From NCBI RefSeq assembly GCF_017875315.1, contig NZ_JAGGMM010000001.1, positions 248,001 to 312,000 of the forward strand: 64,000 nucleotides of DNA, written 5' to 3'. Source of the stretch: Methanomicrobium sp. W14. Its GTDB lineage: Archaea > Halobacteriota > Methanomicrobia > Methanomicrobiales > Methanomicrobiaceae. This document shows positions 8,983 to 16,574 of this stretch, in pieces. Every line of letters begins with the position of its first letter. Position 1 is the first letter of the stretch. The notes below the pieces were generated by a model. It did not search any database. It had not been told where the DNA came from and was given only the letters and a program-made list of their open reading frames with translations. The translations under genes were made by a program, and so were the position numbers.

Positions 8983-9824
8983 CCCGTCACCACCAGAAAT
9001 CCTGCATATATGAGAACTATGACTATTACTCCTATCTGAATCGTAACCGCATCATACGGCGAAAGCATTGGGGAAAGAGCACATATGAACGACATCGTCA
9101 GGAGGACTAAAAGGGAGCATATGACAAGCATCCAGAAAGGCATTGCACCTAAGAAGAGAGTTACGAAGACAGCCAGGAGGACAAACGTCTTCAGAGCGAA
9201 GCCTGTTTCAAGTCCTGCCCTCCACACCCCGAAGTGCTCGGTCTTGTTCCCGCTCACTATCTCTTTCGCTTCGATTATCCCAAACGGGCTGTAGGGGACT
9301 TTCGAAAGGACGATTATGTACATCGCAAGTGCGAGCGGAAGGGCGGTTACCAGGAGGACTCCGTGCTGCGCCTGGTAAGCTTCGATGTCAGAGATCATCA
9401 AAGACCCTGTGACAAGGTATATTACCGCAATCGATGCGATAAGGGGAATCTCGGAGGCTGCGGATATGACTGACCGTATTGCGCCGAATTTTCCGTACGG
9501 CGAACCGGACGAGAGGCCGAGACCGTGCTCGGTAATCTTGTGAAGCAGGTAGACGCCGAATATTATCAGGAGGCTTCCGCCGGTTACAAGGACGTAGAGT
9601 GCTCCCGACCAGATGGCGATGACGGCCATTATTACCGCTACGTAGAGCACATGCGATGCTGTTTTTGGGATCCAGGTCTGTTTGAACATGAATTTGAGCA
9701 CATGAAGATACTCCTGCCATATCGGAGGCCCTGGTCTTGTCTGAATCCTTGCTATGACCTTCCTGTGAATACCATGAAACAGAAGACCTGCGAATATTGC
9801 AAACAGAATATAAAGAATAATCAT
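8979..9824 (-). CDS. ehaJ: NuoH-like membrane subunit of Eha hydrogenase
   Basis: A 281-residue protein with about eight membrane helices, related to NuoH/HyfC, which links the hydrogenase module to the ion-pumping arm. The conserved amphipathic segment RIQTRPGPPIWQEYLHVLKF and the GLSSGSPYGKFGAIR and PFGIIEAKEIVSG motifs are diagnostic. In complex I the region after GPP lines the quinone site; in group 4 hydrogenases it is kept without quinone. Confidence 0.9.
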   Translation of the reverse strand: MIILYILFAIFAGLLFHGIHRKVIARIQTRPGPPIWQEYLHVLKFMFKQTWIPKTASHVLYVAVIMAVIAIWSGALYVLVTGGSLLIIFGVYLLHKITEHGLGLSSGSPYGKFGAIRSVISAASEIPLIASIAVIYLVTGSLMISDIEAYQAQHGVLLVTALPLALAMYIIVLSKVPYSPFGIIEAKEIVSGNKTEHFGVWRAGLETGFALKTFVLLAVFVTLFLGAMPFWMLVICSLLVLLTMSFICALSPMLSPYDAVTIQIGVIVIVLIYAGFLVVTG

Positions 9825-9825
9825 T

Positions 9826-10038
9826 TCAGTAACCTATAAACGGGAAATCCCCCTCTTTGTCAGAGGCCTTCAGGAGCAGTCCTAGTGAGAGGACGAATAC
9901 CGGAAAGGAGACGACGACTGCAGCCGCCGCCGTCCACCCGGCAATGACGCCTTCCAGGGAAAGTGCTGTCGAAATTACGCACAGCAAAGCCGATATTAAA
10001 AGTAATACTTTAATAATGCTTTTTTTCATCTTCATCAC
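9826..10038 (-). CDS. Small Eha membrane subunit (EhaI-like)
   Basis: A 70-residue protein with two membrane helices (about residues 8-28 and 32-56) and a short charged tail KASDKEGDFPFIGY. Its place between the EhaH-like and NuoH-like genes matches EhaI. It overlaps the preceding gene by four bases and stops one base before the next start. Confidence 0.6.
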   Translation of the reverse strand: MMKMKKSIIKVLLLISALLCVISTALSLEGVIAGWTAAAAVVVSFPVFVLSLGLLLKASDKEGDFPFIGY

Positions 10039-10712
10039 ATCGAGACCACTATTTCAATTACTCTCAGAAACATCACAAGCGAGCTTACGTGGACCATGAG
10101 TATGTACGGAGCACCGGGAGCCCTTGTTATTTCCGCCTTTGCAACATATACAGGCGCCATCCCCTCGGCAAGGACTCCAATCACCAGAAGAAGCTTTGCC
10201 ACAAGAGGGACTGCGACCACAGGTGTGAAAAGAATCCACATGCTCAGAGTCCCGGTAGACGCGAGGACTATTGCAGCGCCACCGAAAAGGGGCATTGTCC
10301 CGACCATAGCAAGTATCCCGTATTCAAAGGCGTTGTCGAGGATATGCTTGTTTTTAACCGAGGCTACTATTCCTATGTTCGCGATTCCGACCATTGCCGT
10401 AAAGAGGGTGAAGTTGAAGACGTCGCCGCTCAAAACCCCTCCCATTGTCGCAAGACCGCACGCCGTTGCCATGAAGCGCTGAAACCTCATCTGCTTTTTT
10501 GAAATGTCTTTTGTATAGTATGCATCTCCTCCGAACGCTATATCGACCTGCCTTTCGGGTTTTGAAATTATTGCGATGACCGTAAAGACAAGTGCGAACG
10601 TGAAGAGTATCGCAGTGTATGGCGTCAGGTAGTCGACAATGTCCCCGAACGGTATGCTGAAAAGCGCCTGTCCTTCGATGTTGGTGTTTACCAGTTCATA
10701 CATCGTTTCCAC
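10035..10712 (-). CDS. ehaH: Antiporter-like membrane subunit of Eha hydrogenase
   Basis: A 225-residue polytopic protein related to the proton-translocating NuoN/MrpD family but much shorter. GLATMGGVLSGDVFNFTLFTAMVGIANIGIVA resembles the central antiporter helices with a membrane Glu/Asp region, and LLLVIGVLAEGMAPVYVAKAEI follows. It is the likely ion channel that lets the H+ or Na+ gradient drive ferredoxin reduction. It overlaps the EhaG frame by 17 bases. Confidence 0.78.
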   Translation of the reverse strand: METMYELVNTNIEGQALFSIPFGDIVDYLTPYTAILFTFALVFTVIAIISKPERQVDIAFGGDAYYTKDISKKQMRFQRFMATACGLATMGGVLSGDVFNFTLFTAMVGIANIGIVASVKNKHILDNAFEYGILAMVGTMPLFGGAAIVLASTGTLSMWILFTPVVAVPLVAKLLLVIGVLAEGMAPVYVAKAEITRAPGAPYILMVHVSSLVMFLRVIEIVVSM

Positions 10713-11307
10713 CTCTCATTGTCCCTACAATCGTCATCTTCGCCGCGACTTTTGCAAATACTCCTGTCCCCGCAAGAATTATCGCAAAGAACCAGTACTG
10801 CGGAAGCGTCATGAAAATTATGAACGCCAGGACCCACAGTGCCCATGCATAGCCGCTGACCGTTTCAAGAATTTCCGTTCTTTCACTGTTTTTCCTGCAC
10901 ATGAAGTAGAACACAAGACCTAGCCCTGCAACTGCTCCCCCCGTGAACCCAGAAAGGACTATTCCGTACAGAAGCATCAGGGACGAGAGGATTTTGGGAG
11001 CCGTCTCCATTACCTCAATGTCCAGAAAGTTTTCGGGAATTTTGAAGAGACTCTCCTTTTCGATATAAAGCTCTGACATTGCAAGAATTTCAGCGATTCC
11101 GACGACAAGTCCGGGGAGTATGAGGGCTTCTGCGAGGTCTGTTCCCACAAGAGCTATTATTGAGAGTGTCACAACTTCTACGAGGTCTGTCAGAAGGAGC
11201 CTGTGGAGGTCGTCGGTCTCTTTTAACATTGCATAAAAGGCTATTATTACGCAGACGAAGGCTATGAAGAGCCCGAGCGAATAGTCACTAAAAAAAGCCG
11301 GGATCAT
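10696..11307 (-). CDS. ehaG: Eha hydrogenase membrane subunit G (DUF2105)
   Basis: A 203-residue protein with about six membrane helices. Segments such as LLTDLVEVVTLSIIALVGTDLAEALILPGLVVGIAEILAMSELYIEKE are characteristic of EhaG. The acidic residues inside membrane segments (DLVE, DLAEA, GIAE) suggest a share in ion movement. It overlaps EhaF by four bases. Confidence 0.8.
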   Translation of the reverse strand: MIPAFFSDYSLGLFIAFVCVIIAFYAMLKETDDLHRLLLTDLVEVVTLSIIALVGTDLAEALILPGLVVGIAEILAMSELYIEKESLFKIPENFLDIEVMETAPKILSSLMLLYGIVLSGFTGGAVAGLGLVFYFMCRKNSERTEILETVSGYAWALWVLAFIIFMTLPQYWFFAIILAGTGVFAKVAAKMTIVGTMRGGNDV

Positions 11308-11756
11308 TCGTGCCTCCTGAAAAGAAACATTGCTATTGCAAACGCCGTGAAAAGTATGCTTGTTTCAACGATTGTGTCCAGACCTCTTGTGTAATAGAGT
11401 ATTTCGTCGATTATTCCACCTGGATGCGATACTATTGTTGTCCCGGCATAAAGTGTGTTCTGGGCTATAAAAAGCGAAAGAGGCGTGAGGTACGCCGTAA
11501 CGTAGCCCAGGTACTCTGAATTCTGAGGGTACTGCGCTTTGACCTCGGTCTTTTCAAAGGGTTGTCCTCCCCTGTCATACGGGTTGAGGGGGTTGTTTAT
11601 GTCAATTGACTTCGGGTAGAGCTGGTTGTTGTCATAGGAGACTGAAGGAAGGGCTGCAATCCCTATCAGGACTACAATTATCACGAGTATGGAGTAAACC
11701 CTGACAAGGTTGTTCTGGTTCTGCAGGATTTTAGAGACCTTTCTTATGATGCTCAA
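11304..11756 (-). CDS. ehaF: Eha hydrogenase membrane subunit F (DUF2106)
   Basis: A 150-residue protein with an N-terminal helix, an external segment (YPKSIDINNPLNPYDRGGQPFEKTEVKAQYPQNS) and two C-terminal helices with PGGIIDEILYYTRGLDTIVET. The last motif resembles MrpB/MbhF-type subunits of ion-pumping modules. It overlaps both neighbours by four bases. Confidence 0.82.
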   Translation of the reverse strand: MSIIRKVSKILQNQNNLVRVYSILVIIVVLIGIAALPSVSYDNNQLYPKSIDINNPLNPYDRGGQPFEKTEVKAQYPQNSEYLGYVTAYLTPLSLFIAQNTLYAGTTIVSHPGGIIDEILYYTRGLDTIVETSILFTAFAIAMFLFRRHE

Positions 11757-12004
11757 TTTACCTCCCTCCTTTCAAGTACTCTTAAAAGGACGAACGTGCT
11801 TATCGCCGTTACCGCTATGAAGGTTAAAAGGGCAAGTGTCTCGTTGTACGAGAGCATTACAAGCAGAAGTCCGAACCCTGATATCTCGAGGTTTATGAAC
11901 CGGTTCAGGTATGTCTTCGGGTTTGGAAAGCCTGCTGCGATGACTCCTATCACAAGAATTCCGAGACCGAGGATAAATTCCGGTGTCACCTCCGGCACCT
12001 CCAT
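11753..12004 (-). CDS. ehaE: Eha hydrogenase membrane subunit E (DUF2107)
   Basis: An 83-residue protein with three membrane helices. GFPNPKTYLNRFINLEISGFGLLLVMLSYNETLALLTF fits EhaE and is distantly NuoK/MrpC-like. The start overlaps the EhaD frame by 19 bases. Confidence 0.8.
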   Translation of the reverse strand: MEVPEVTPEFILGLGILVIGVIAAGFPNPKTYLNRFINLEISGFGLLLVMLSYNETLALLTFIAVTAISTFVLLRVLERREVN

Positions 12005-12216
12005 ACAGCCTGGAGCATTATTATCGTAGTCATCGGGATTATCAGTGACAGCGCTATTGCGACGTCGAAGTACCCGCTTTCGATGATAAACGGGATTACG
12101 CCTGCAAAAAGCATTCCCAGGGATATGAGCTTGTCATACGGGTTTTTCTGGACCGCTGTTCCCGCTGCCCCGGCGACTGCGATAAAAGCGAATATTACAA
12201 GCAGGACGTTATTCAT
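11986..12216 (-). CDS. ehaD: Eha hydrogenase membrane subunit D (DUF2108-like)
   Basis: A 76-residue protein from the ATG at 12216, which lies eight bases before the end of the preceding gene; the longer upstream frame has no membrane character and is rejected. Three short helices with QKNPYDKLISLGMLFAGVIPFIIESGYFDVAIALSLI match the EhaD pattern (MrpG-like). Confidence 0.72.
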   Translation of the reverse strand: MNNVLLVIFAFIAVAGAAGTAVQKNPYDKLISLGMLFAGVIPFIIESGYFDVAIALSLIIPMTTIIMLQAVWRCRR

Positions 12217-12457
12217 CGCGGAACTCCTCGTTTTTAGCGTATGTGCTTGCGATTGCGTTGGACTCAAGAGTCGAACCCACGAAGTAGGCCGCCGCTGCAA
12301 CTATTCCGAGCGGGTAGGGAAGAAGGAGTGCTATAAGGCCTGTTACGGCAAAGTTGAGCACATTTAAGAATGGCAGTTTCCGGAGTGTGTTTTTCTCGAA
12401 AATTACTCTTAATGCTGCATACAGTGCCACGACTCCGCAGACCGTTTCTGCTATCAA
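12209..12457 (-). CDS. ehaC: Eha hydrogenase membrane subunit C (DUF2109-like)
   Basis: An 82-residue protein with three membrane helices. RVIFEKNTLRKLPFLNVLNFAVTGLIALLLPYPLGIVAAAAYFVGSTLESNAIA matches the EhaC family and is MrpF/G-like. It overlaps EhaB by four bases and EhaD by eight. Confidence 0.72.
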   Translation of the reverse strand: MIAETVCGVVALYAALRVIFEKNTLRKLPFLNVLNFAVTGLIALLLPYPLGIVAAAAYFVGSTLESNAIASTYAKNEEFRDE

Positions 12458-12945
12458 GCCCTTATCCTCCAGAATATCCCCAGTATTCTGCTCGCGTATT
12501 TATGTGAAATCCCCTGTATGGTAAGAATAGCAAGGACCATGCCGGCGATGAAGTATTCAGGTGCAAATCCTGAATAAGTGAACGCATAGATGACGAATGT
12601 GGCTATAAATGCACCTGTCGTTCCCGCGTACCCTTTATCGTGGCATATCCGGTTTCCTATGTATACCAGAACTGTAGCAAAAAGCCCTCCCCAGATACCT
12701 GCAATGTATACTCCGCATGCCGCGAGAAGAGTGCCTGCCGATGCATCGGGAGACGATACAATGTTTCCCATCATGTATCCCCCGTTTATGTCGCCGCCGG
12801 CTTTTTTTATCTCTTCGCCGATTGCCTGTGCACCACTTACTCCCCCCTTCTCAGGCAGCCGGAATATTATGTCTGTTGCTGTAAATAGAATCCAGGTGAC
12901 CGCAAAAGCCACAATTATGTGTGCTATTTCGGTAAGTGTATCCAA
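12454..12945 (-). CDS. ehaB: Eha hydrogenase membrane subunit B-like, first gene of the operon
   Basis: A 163-residue membrane protein starting with TTG, with GGGAG nine bases upstream as ribosome binding site. It has about four helices and a conserved-looking loop GGVSGAQAIGEEIKKAGGDI, then MMGNIVSSPDASAGTLLAACGVY and KGYAGTTGAFIATFV. This fits EhaB, and the position at the head of the cluster agrees. No separate EhaA gene is seen upstream. Confidence 0.68.
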   Translation of the reverse strand: MDTLTEIAHIIVAFAVTWILFTATDIIFRLPEKGGVSGAQAIGEEIKKAGGDINGGYMMGNIVSSPDASAGTLLAACGVYIAGIWGGLFATVLVYIGNRICHDKGYAGTTGAFIATFVIYAFTYSGFAPEYFIAGMVLAILTIQGISHKYASRILGIFWRIRA

Positions 12946-13528
12946 TTTTTTAATCTCCCAGTATAAATTCTTTCATTGCGGCAAAACAATAAATGTTTTG
13001 ATTAATTCCTTCTGTTATGCCATTTTTGTTCCCAAATTTCTTTGATTTATAAATGCCGACTGCCGGATTTCTTTTGTGATTATCATAACCGATTTGTATA
13101 TGGGAACCTCTTTTGTAAACCATTTGTGTTTTATTAAGCCTTCAAAAAAACAATACGCGGTTTAATGTTTTGAAAAAAATTTAACTTTGAAGCTGCCCTC
13201 TTTTTTAACTGAGCGGTTTTTGTTTTTTGCCGCGCTTTTTTGTGGTGTTGGTCTCCGACCCGCCTGAAAACAATTCAACGGGGCAGAAGAAGCGGGCTAA
13301 AAAAGAAATTCAACCGGACCCCGATTGGAATTAATTGTTTGTTTGTCTTAAATAGAATCAATTTATATCTTTAACGGGTCAATTAAATTCTGCAATTTCT
13401 ATTGCAGCGGATTGATTTTTCGGTAAATCCCCGGATTTGTTAATCCGTGTCAGGACGGTTTGAGTAATAAAAAATAAAACCAGTGACAATATTCTTAATG
13501 CCGGAATATCCCGGAAAATTTTTGTGTT
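12946..13528. other. Intergenic region with the eha promoter
   Basis: AT-rich sequence without a convincing gene between the start of the hydrogenase operon and tRNA-Leu. A minus-strand TATA element TTTATAAA at 13046-13053 would place the operon transcript start near 13020, giving a leader of about 75 bases. Nothing else recognisable was found; a 100-residue frame on the minus strand that crosses the tRNA gene is a shadow. Confidence 0.5.
13046..13053 (-). promoter_or_regulatory. Probable TATA box of the eha operon
   Basis: Perfect TTTATAAA about 100 bases upstream of the first eha gene, followed on the minus strand by an AT-rich leader with the GGGAG ribosome binding site near the TTG start. 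Confidence 0.4.
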
Positions 13529-13613
13529 GCGAGGGTTGCCAAGCCAGGTCAAAGGCGCAGGGCTTAGGACCCTGTCTCGCAGGAGTTCGAGTGTTCGAAT
13601 CACTCCCCTCGCA
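13529..13613 (+). tRNA. tRNA-Leu (anticodon TAG)
   Basis: An 85-base class II tRNA. The acceptor stem pairs GCGAGGG with CCCTCGC, followed by discriminator A. The anticodon arm is CAGGG-CTTAGGA-CCCTG, with TAG at positions 34-36. The long variable arm and GTTCGAATC T-loop fit leucine tRNA. There is no intron and no encoded CCA. The accessory island starts directly downstream, so this gene may mark an integration site, although no downstream attachment repeat was found. Confidence 0.95.
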
Positions 13614-13689
13614 TTTTTTTGTTTAATAGTGGTCAGTACCCTGAGAAATGTTGGTATTCCGGTCACGTAAAAATTCCCCAAAAGGGTTT

Positions 13690-14146
13690 TTACCAGTCAG
13701 CTGTTCTAATGCCGCTGTCGACAATCCCGTTTTGGAGTTTTTTTAGTTCAATTATTTTCATTGACTGTATTATTTCGGGGAATACCGTTTCATTGCATAA
13801 ATCTTCATCCGAGTACCAGCCTACTTCGATAATGCCCTCTTTTTTTGCATCAGAAGTCAGGGACGAATCCCCGCTGAGGTAATCGCAAAGGTACCAGATT
13901 TTTACCATCTGGTAACGGAGGGTTTTGAGATTGTCAATCATTACAGGTCATTTGGTTTTGCATACGACACCGGTTTCTTCTTTTACTTCTCTTTTTGCCG
14001 CATCTGCAAGTGATTCGCCGTCTTCAACTGCACCTCCGGGTGCGACAAGATAGGTATTTTCTCCATCTTGGTATCTTACCAGCAGAATTTTATCATCGTT
14101 GAATTATGATTCCGCCAGCGGCGATTCTGTGATTATGACATGACAT
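13690..14146 (-). pseudogene. NUDIX hydrolase, inactivated by frameshift and stop
   Basis: Reading leftward from the ATG at 14146, MSCHNHRIAAGGIII begins a NUDIX domain. A one-base frame change near 14104 is needed to continue into NDDKILLVRYQDGEN, then the full NUDIX box: GGAVEDGESLADAAK followed by REVKEETGV. Then an in-frame TGA at 13948-13950 interrupts it, and the same frame resumes as MIDNLKTLRYQMVKIWYLCDYL, a normal NUDIX continuation. Two independent lesions with an intact catalytic box indicate recent loss of an (oxidised) nucleotide or nucleoside diphosphate hydrolase. Substrate unknown. Confidence 0.85.
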
Positions 14147-14516
14147 TTTAAAAGATCACTTTGTATATTTCGCGGTTAGATTAAGTTTTAAGTTTTAGTA
14201 TTTCCACATTTTTTTGTTTGGAAGTGTGATTTAGATTATCTTTTGATGTATAAAATTAAAAATTCGGTTGTGTTTTTTTATTTTTGAATAATTGTCCTTT
14301 TGTATAACCTAATGAATAAACAGGCGTATTTTTGTGATTTGAAAATTTTAAGTCTCTAAATTAATTTTAAATCATATTTTGAAAGTTTCTATAAAACCTG
14401 TAGTGTCCTGCAATAATTTACTCTGAAAAAATCTATTTCAGGTTTTTCTAATTTTATATCTCGTGAAATCAGCAATGTTCCTCACAAATACAATTGAGAC
14501 AGTGATTTACGAGGGA
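14147..14516. other. AT-rich non-coding stretch
   Basis: About 370 very AT-rich bases between the NUDIX relic and the CARF regulator, with long T and A tracts and stops in all frames. I see no gene, repeat array or tRNA in it. Confidence 0.6.
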
Positions 14517-15182
14517 CTAAGGGAGCATGGAATGGGCGATTCTTCCGGAAAGTGTGATTGAGATCAACGTTTCCCTACCATTTACTTCTTTTATCACCAG
14601 ACTTGCCTCCTCCAAAACCCCGACTGACTGGGATAAAACCTGAGGACTTAACGTTTTATTATTATTGGGATTTTTTGAAATTCGCTGCCTGAGTACACTT
14701 TGGTTTATTTTAGTCCCCGGGTTCTCAGAAAGAATCTTTAAAATCTTTTGATACAGTTTATTCTTTGAAAGAGTGCTCATTGGCATTTTTGGGGTAGGAA
14801 ATTCCAAAGGTTCATTAAATTCTTTCGGAAGATAATATCCTGTTCCGTCAAGCCAGAGAGCTCCCATAAACGTCATAATAGCGAAATCTTTGCGCCCAAA
14901 AGTGACATTGAAATACAAATTTGCATCTGGGTATCTTTTGCGAATATCTATCAGTTTCAACATTAGATCATTCAGGTTCCCATTCTTATACCTGATTAAC
15001 TCGACGTCAATGTCAAGTGTTGAATTGCAAATATTAATAACATTTTTTATACTTGATCTGACCTCTTCAGGTGGGTTTTCTTCAGTTACCAGAATATATT
15101 TCTGAACAGGATAAAACCTGATAATTTTTTGGATACCTTTGTCAACATTTGCTCCAGTTGTGAGAATATGGATATTCAACAT
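14517..15182 (-). CDS. CARF-domain winged-helix regulator (Csa3-like)
   Basis: A 221-residue predicted transcription regulator. The N-terminal Rossmann-like CARF domain (about residues 1-125) opens with IHILTTGANVDKGIQKII and contains the second CARF motif as LYFNVTFGRKDFAIMTF, in the place of the usual N-x-TGG-x-K. The C-terminal third (about 140-221: YQKILKILSENPGTKINQSVL to the end) is a winged helix. CARF domains bind nucleotide second messengers, often cyclic oligoadenylates. It is divergent from the viperin operon across 50 bases and is probably its regulator. No CRISPR-cas genes are in the window. Confidence 0.82.
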   Translation of the reverse strand: MLNIHILTTGANVDKGIQKIIRFYPVQKYILVTEENPPEEVRSSIKNVINICNSTLDIDVELIRYKNGNLNDLMLKLIDIRKRYPDANLYFNVTFGRKDFAIMTFMGALWLDGTGYYLPKEFNEPLEFPTPKMPMSTLSKNKLYQKILKILSENPGTKINQSVLRQRISKNPNNNKTLSPQVLSQSVGVLEEASLVIKEVNGRETLISITLSGRIAHSMLP

Positions 15183-15183
15183 A

Positions 15184-15234
15184 TAATATTTAATATCAAC
15201 ACTTATATCTATAACATTTTCTGTAATATTTAAT
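15184..15234. promoter_or_regulatory. Symmetric divergent promoter of the CARF regulator and viperin operon
   Basis: The 50-base gap is highly ordered. An 11-base direct repeat TAATATTTAAT occurs at 15184-15194, next to the regulator start codon, and at 15224-15234, overlapping the viperin start codon. Midway lies TTATATCTATAA (15203-15214), nearly its own inverse, about 30 bases from each start codon. This suggests leaderless transcripts in both directions from a shared TATA region, with the repeats as operator candidates. Confidence 0.5.
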
Positions 15235-16105
15235 GATCATGCTTCCAAAGATTAAAAAGCAAAAAGAATGTGTTGCAATTCGTTCAGCGAACTGGCATAT
15301 TACTTCGAAATGTAATTACAATTGTAAATTTTGTTTTTCACAGAACCTGAAAGGAGAACTGAAAGATCTTAAAAAAATGAACGAAGTACTGTTACATCTC
15401 AAACAGCTTGGGATTACCAAAATCAACTTTGTCGGCGGGGAACCCCTGATGTATCCACATATTATTGAAGCAATAAGGACAGCCAAGGATCTTGGATTTA
15501 CAACAAGTATTACGACAAACGGATCACTTTGCAATGAAAAATTGATTTCAGAATTTGAAGATATTCTTGACTGGATCGGTCTGTCCGTAGATTCGGTTTC
15601 TGAGAAAATTGAACGGGAATTAGGAAGAGGAAATGGCGGACACCTGTCACATATCATGAAAATTACCGGATTAATTCATCTGTCAGGAATAAAATTAAAG
15701 GTCAATACTACAGTTACAAGAAAAACCTATCTTGAAGATATGCATGAGTTCATTGAAAAAACAGACCCTGATCGTTGGAAAATTTTTCAGTTTCTCCATG
15801 TAAAAGGGCAGAACTCGAACGCTGCAGAGAGTTTGTCAATCAGTAGTGAAGAATACAGGCTGTTTAAGTTACGGCATCAGGATATTGTACTTAAAAACGG
15901 AATAGCACCGGTCTTTGAATCAGCAGAAGACATGGTTGACTCCTATCTTATGATTAATCCGGAGGGGAATATATTCATAAATAAAAACTGTAATTACAGA
16001 GAAATTCCTTTATTAAATCTTAACAGGAAGAATTTTTCAGAACTTGTCAACCAGGAAAAATATATTTCACGAGGGGGTCTGTATGACTGGAAACGGGAAA
16101 AATAA
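15233..16105 (+). CDS. Prokaryotic viperin (radical SAM ddhNTP synthase)
   Basis: A 290-residue radical SAM enzyme of the viperin family, which converts a nucleoside triphosphate such as CTP to a 3'-deoxy-3',4'-didehydro chain terminator. The cluster motif is CNYNCKFCF (Cys27, 31, 34). Viperin-specific features follow in order: KINFVGGEPLM, TTNGSL, DWIGLSVDS, GRGNGGH, LKVNTTVTR, DPDRWKIFQFLHVKGQN, DSYLMINPEGNIF and the C-terminal YISRGGLYDW. These match animal viperin along its whole catalytic part; the animal amphipathic N-terminus is absent. The next gene overlaps by 23 bases. No nucleotide kinase, a frequent viperin neighbour, is adjacent. Substrate base cannot be read from the sequence. 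Confidence 0.93.
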   Translation: MIMLPKIKKQKECVAIRSANWHITSKCNYNCKFCFSQNLKGELKDLKKMNEVLLHLKQLGITKINFVGGEPLMYPHIIEAIRTAKDLGFTTSITTNGSLCNEKLISEFEDILDWIGLSVDSVSEKIERELGRGNGGHLSHIMKITGLIHLSGIKLKVNTTVTRKTYLEDMHEFIEKTDPDRWKIFQFLHVKGQNSNAAESLSISSEEYRLFKLRHQDIVLKNGIAPVFESAEDMVDSYLMINPEGNIFINKNCNYREIPLLNLNRKNFSELVNQEKYISRGGLYDWKREK

Positions 16106-16574
16106 TGAGATTATCCATTTCCTGATTTTAGGAAATTCCAAAGTGCATATTCTCAGGGCTATCGACTATTTTGATATAAAAAAGGCCGTAATCTTTACAT
16201 CTGAAAATATGATGATTGAGAATCAGCCGTTTATTGACGAAATAGAGCAAAATGGTGTTAATGTTATCAAAGTAGTCCTTCTTTCTCCCTTTGAAGAAAA
16301 GGCACTTGAAAATATGAGTCAAAAAATTCTGAAGACCTACGAACTATATTCAAATAGAGGGTCCTCTGAGGTTATTGCCGGACTTACCGGGGGAACAAAC
16401 CTCATGGCTCTTGCAATGGGCATGTTGTGTCTTTCTGCCGGTTTAAAGGCTCATTATGTTCTCAATAATGAAGTAAACGACCTCATCGAAATTGATTATT
16501 TCAAAAAACTGTGGAAGAACAGAGATCTTTCAAATTTGAAAGATTGTATCTTAGAAGGTGTGGCCGATGAGTAA
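16083..16574 (+). CDS. Stand-alone CARF-domain protein
   Basis: A 163-residue protein that consists of a single CARF-like domain. It opens with IIHFLILGNSKVHILRAIDYF, has KKAVIFTSENMMIE at strand 2, and carries the clear nucleotide-binding motif GLTGGTNLMALAMG near residue 103. There is no fused nuclease or winged helix. The ATG at 16083 with an upstream GAGGGGG is chosen over an earlier in-frame ATG inside the viperin gene. It overlaps the viperin end and the helicase start (ATGA-type), so the three are translated together. It may be a ligand-binding sensor subunit or a ring-nuclease-like enzyme; the sequence does not decide. Confidence 0.8.
   Translation: MTGNGKNNEIIHFLILGNSKVHILRAIDYFDIKKAVIFTSENMMIENQPFIDEIEQNGVNVIKVVLLSPFEEKALENMSQKILKTYELYSNRGSSEVIAGLTGGTNLMALAMGMLCLSAGLKAHYVLNNEVNDLIEIDYFKKLWKNRDLSNLKDCILEGVADE

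Noticed and set aside
13379-13681. 100-residue minus-strand frame across the tRNA-Leu gene
   Set aside because: It runs through the tRNA and contains no recognisable protein sequence.
14147-14516. Possible CRISPR leader or array near the CARF genes
   Set aside because: I looked for regularly spaced repeats here and in the other gaps; only AT-rich unique sequence was found.
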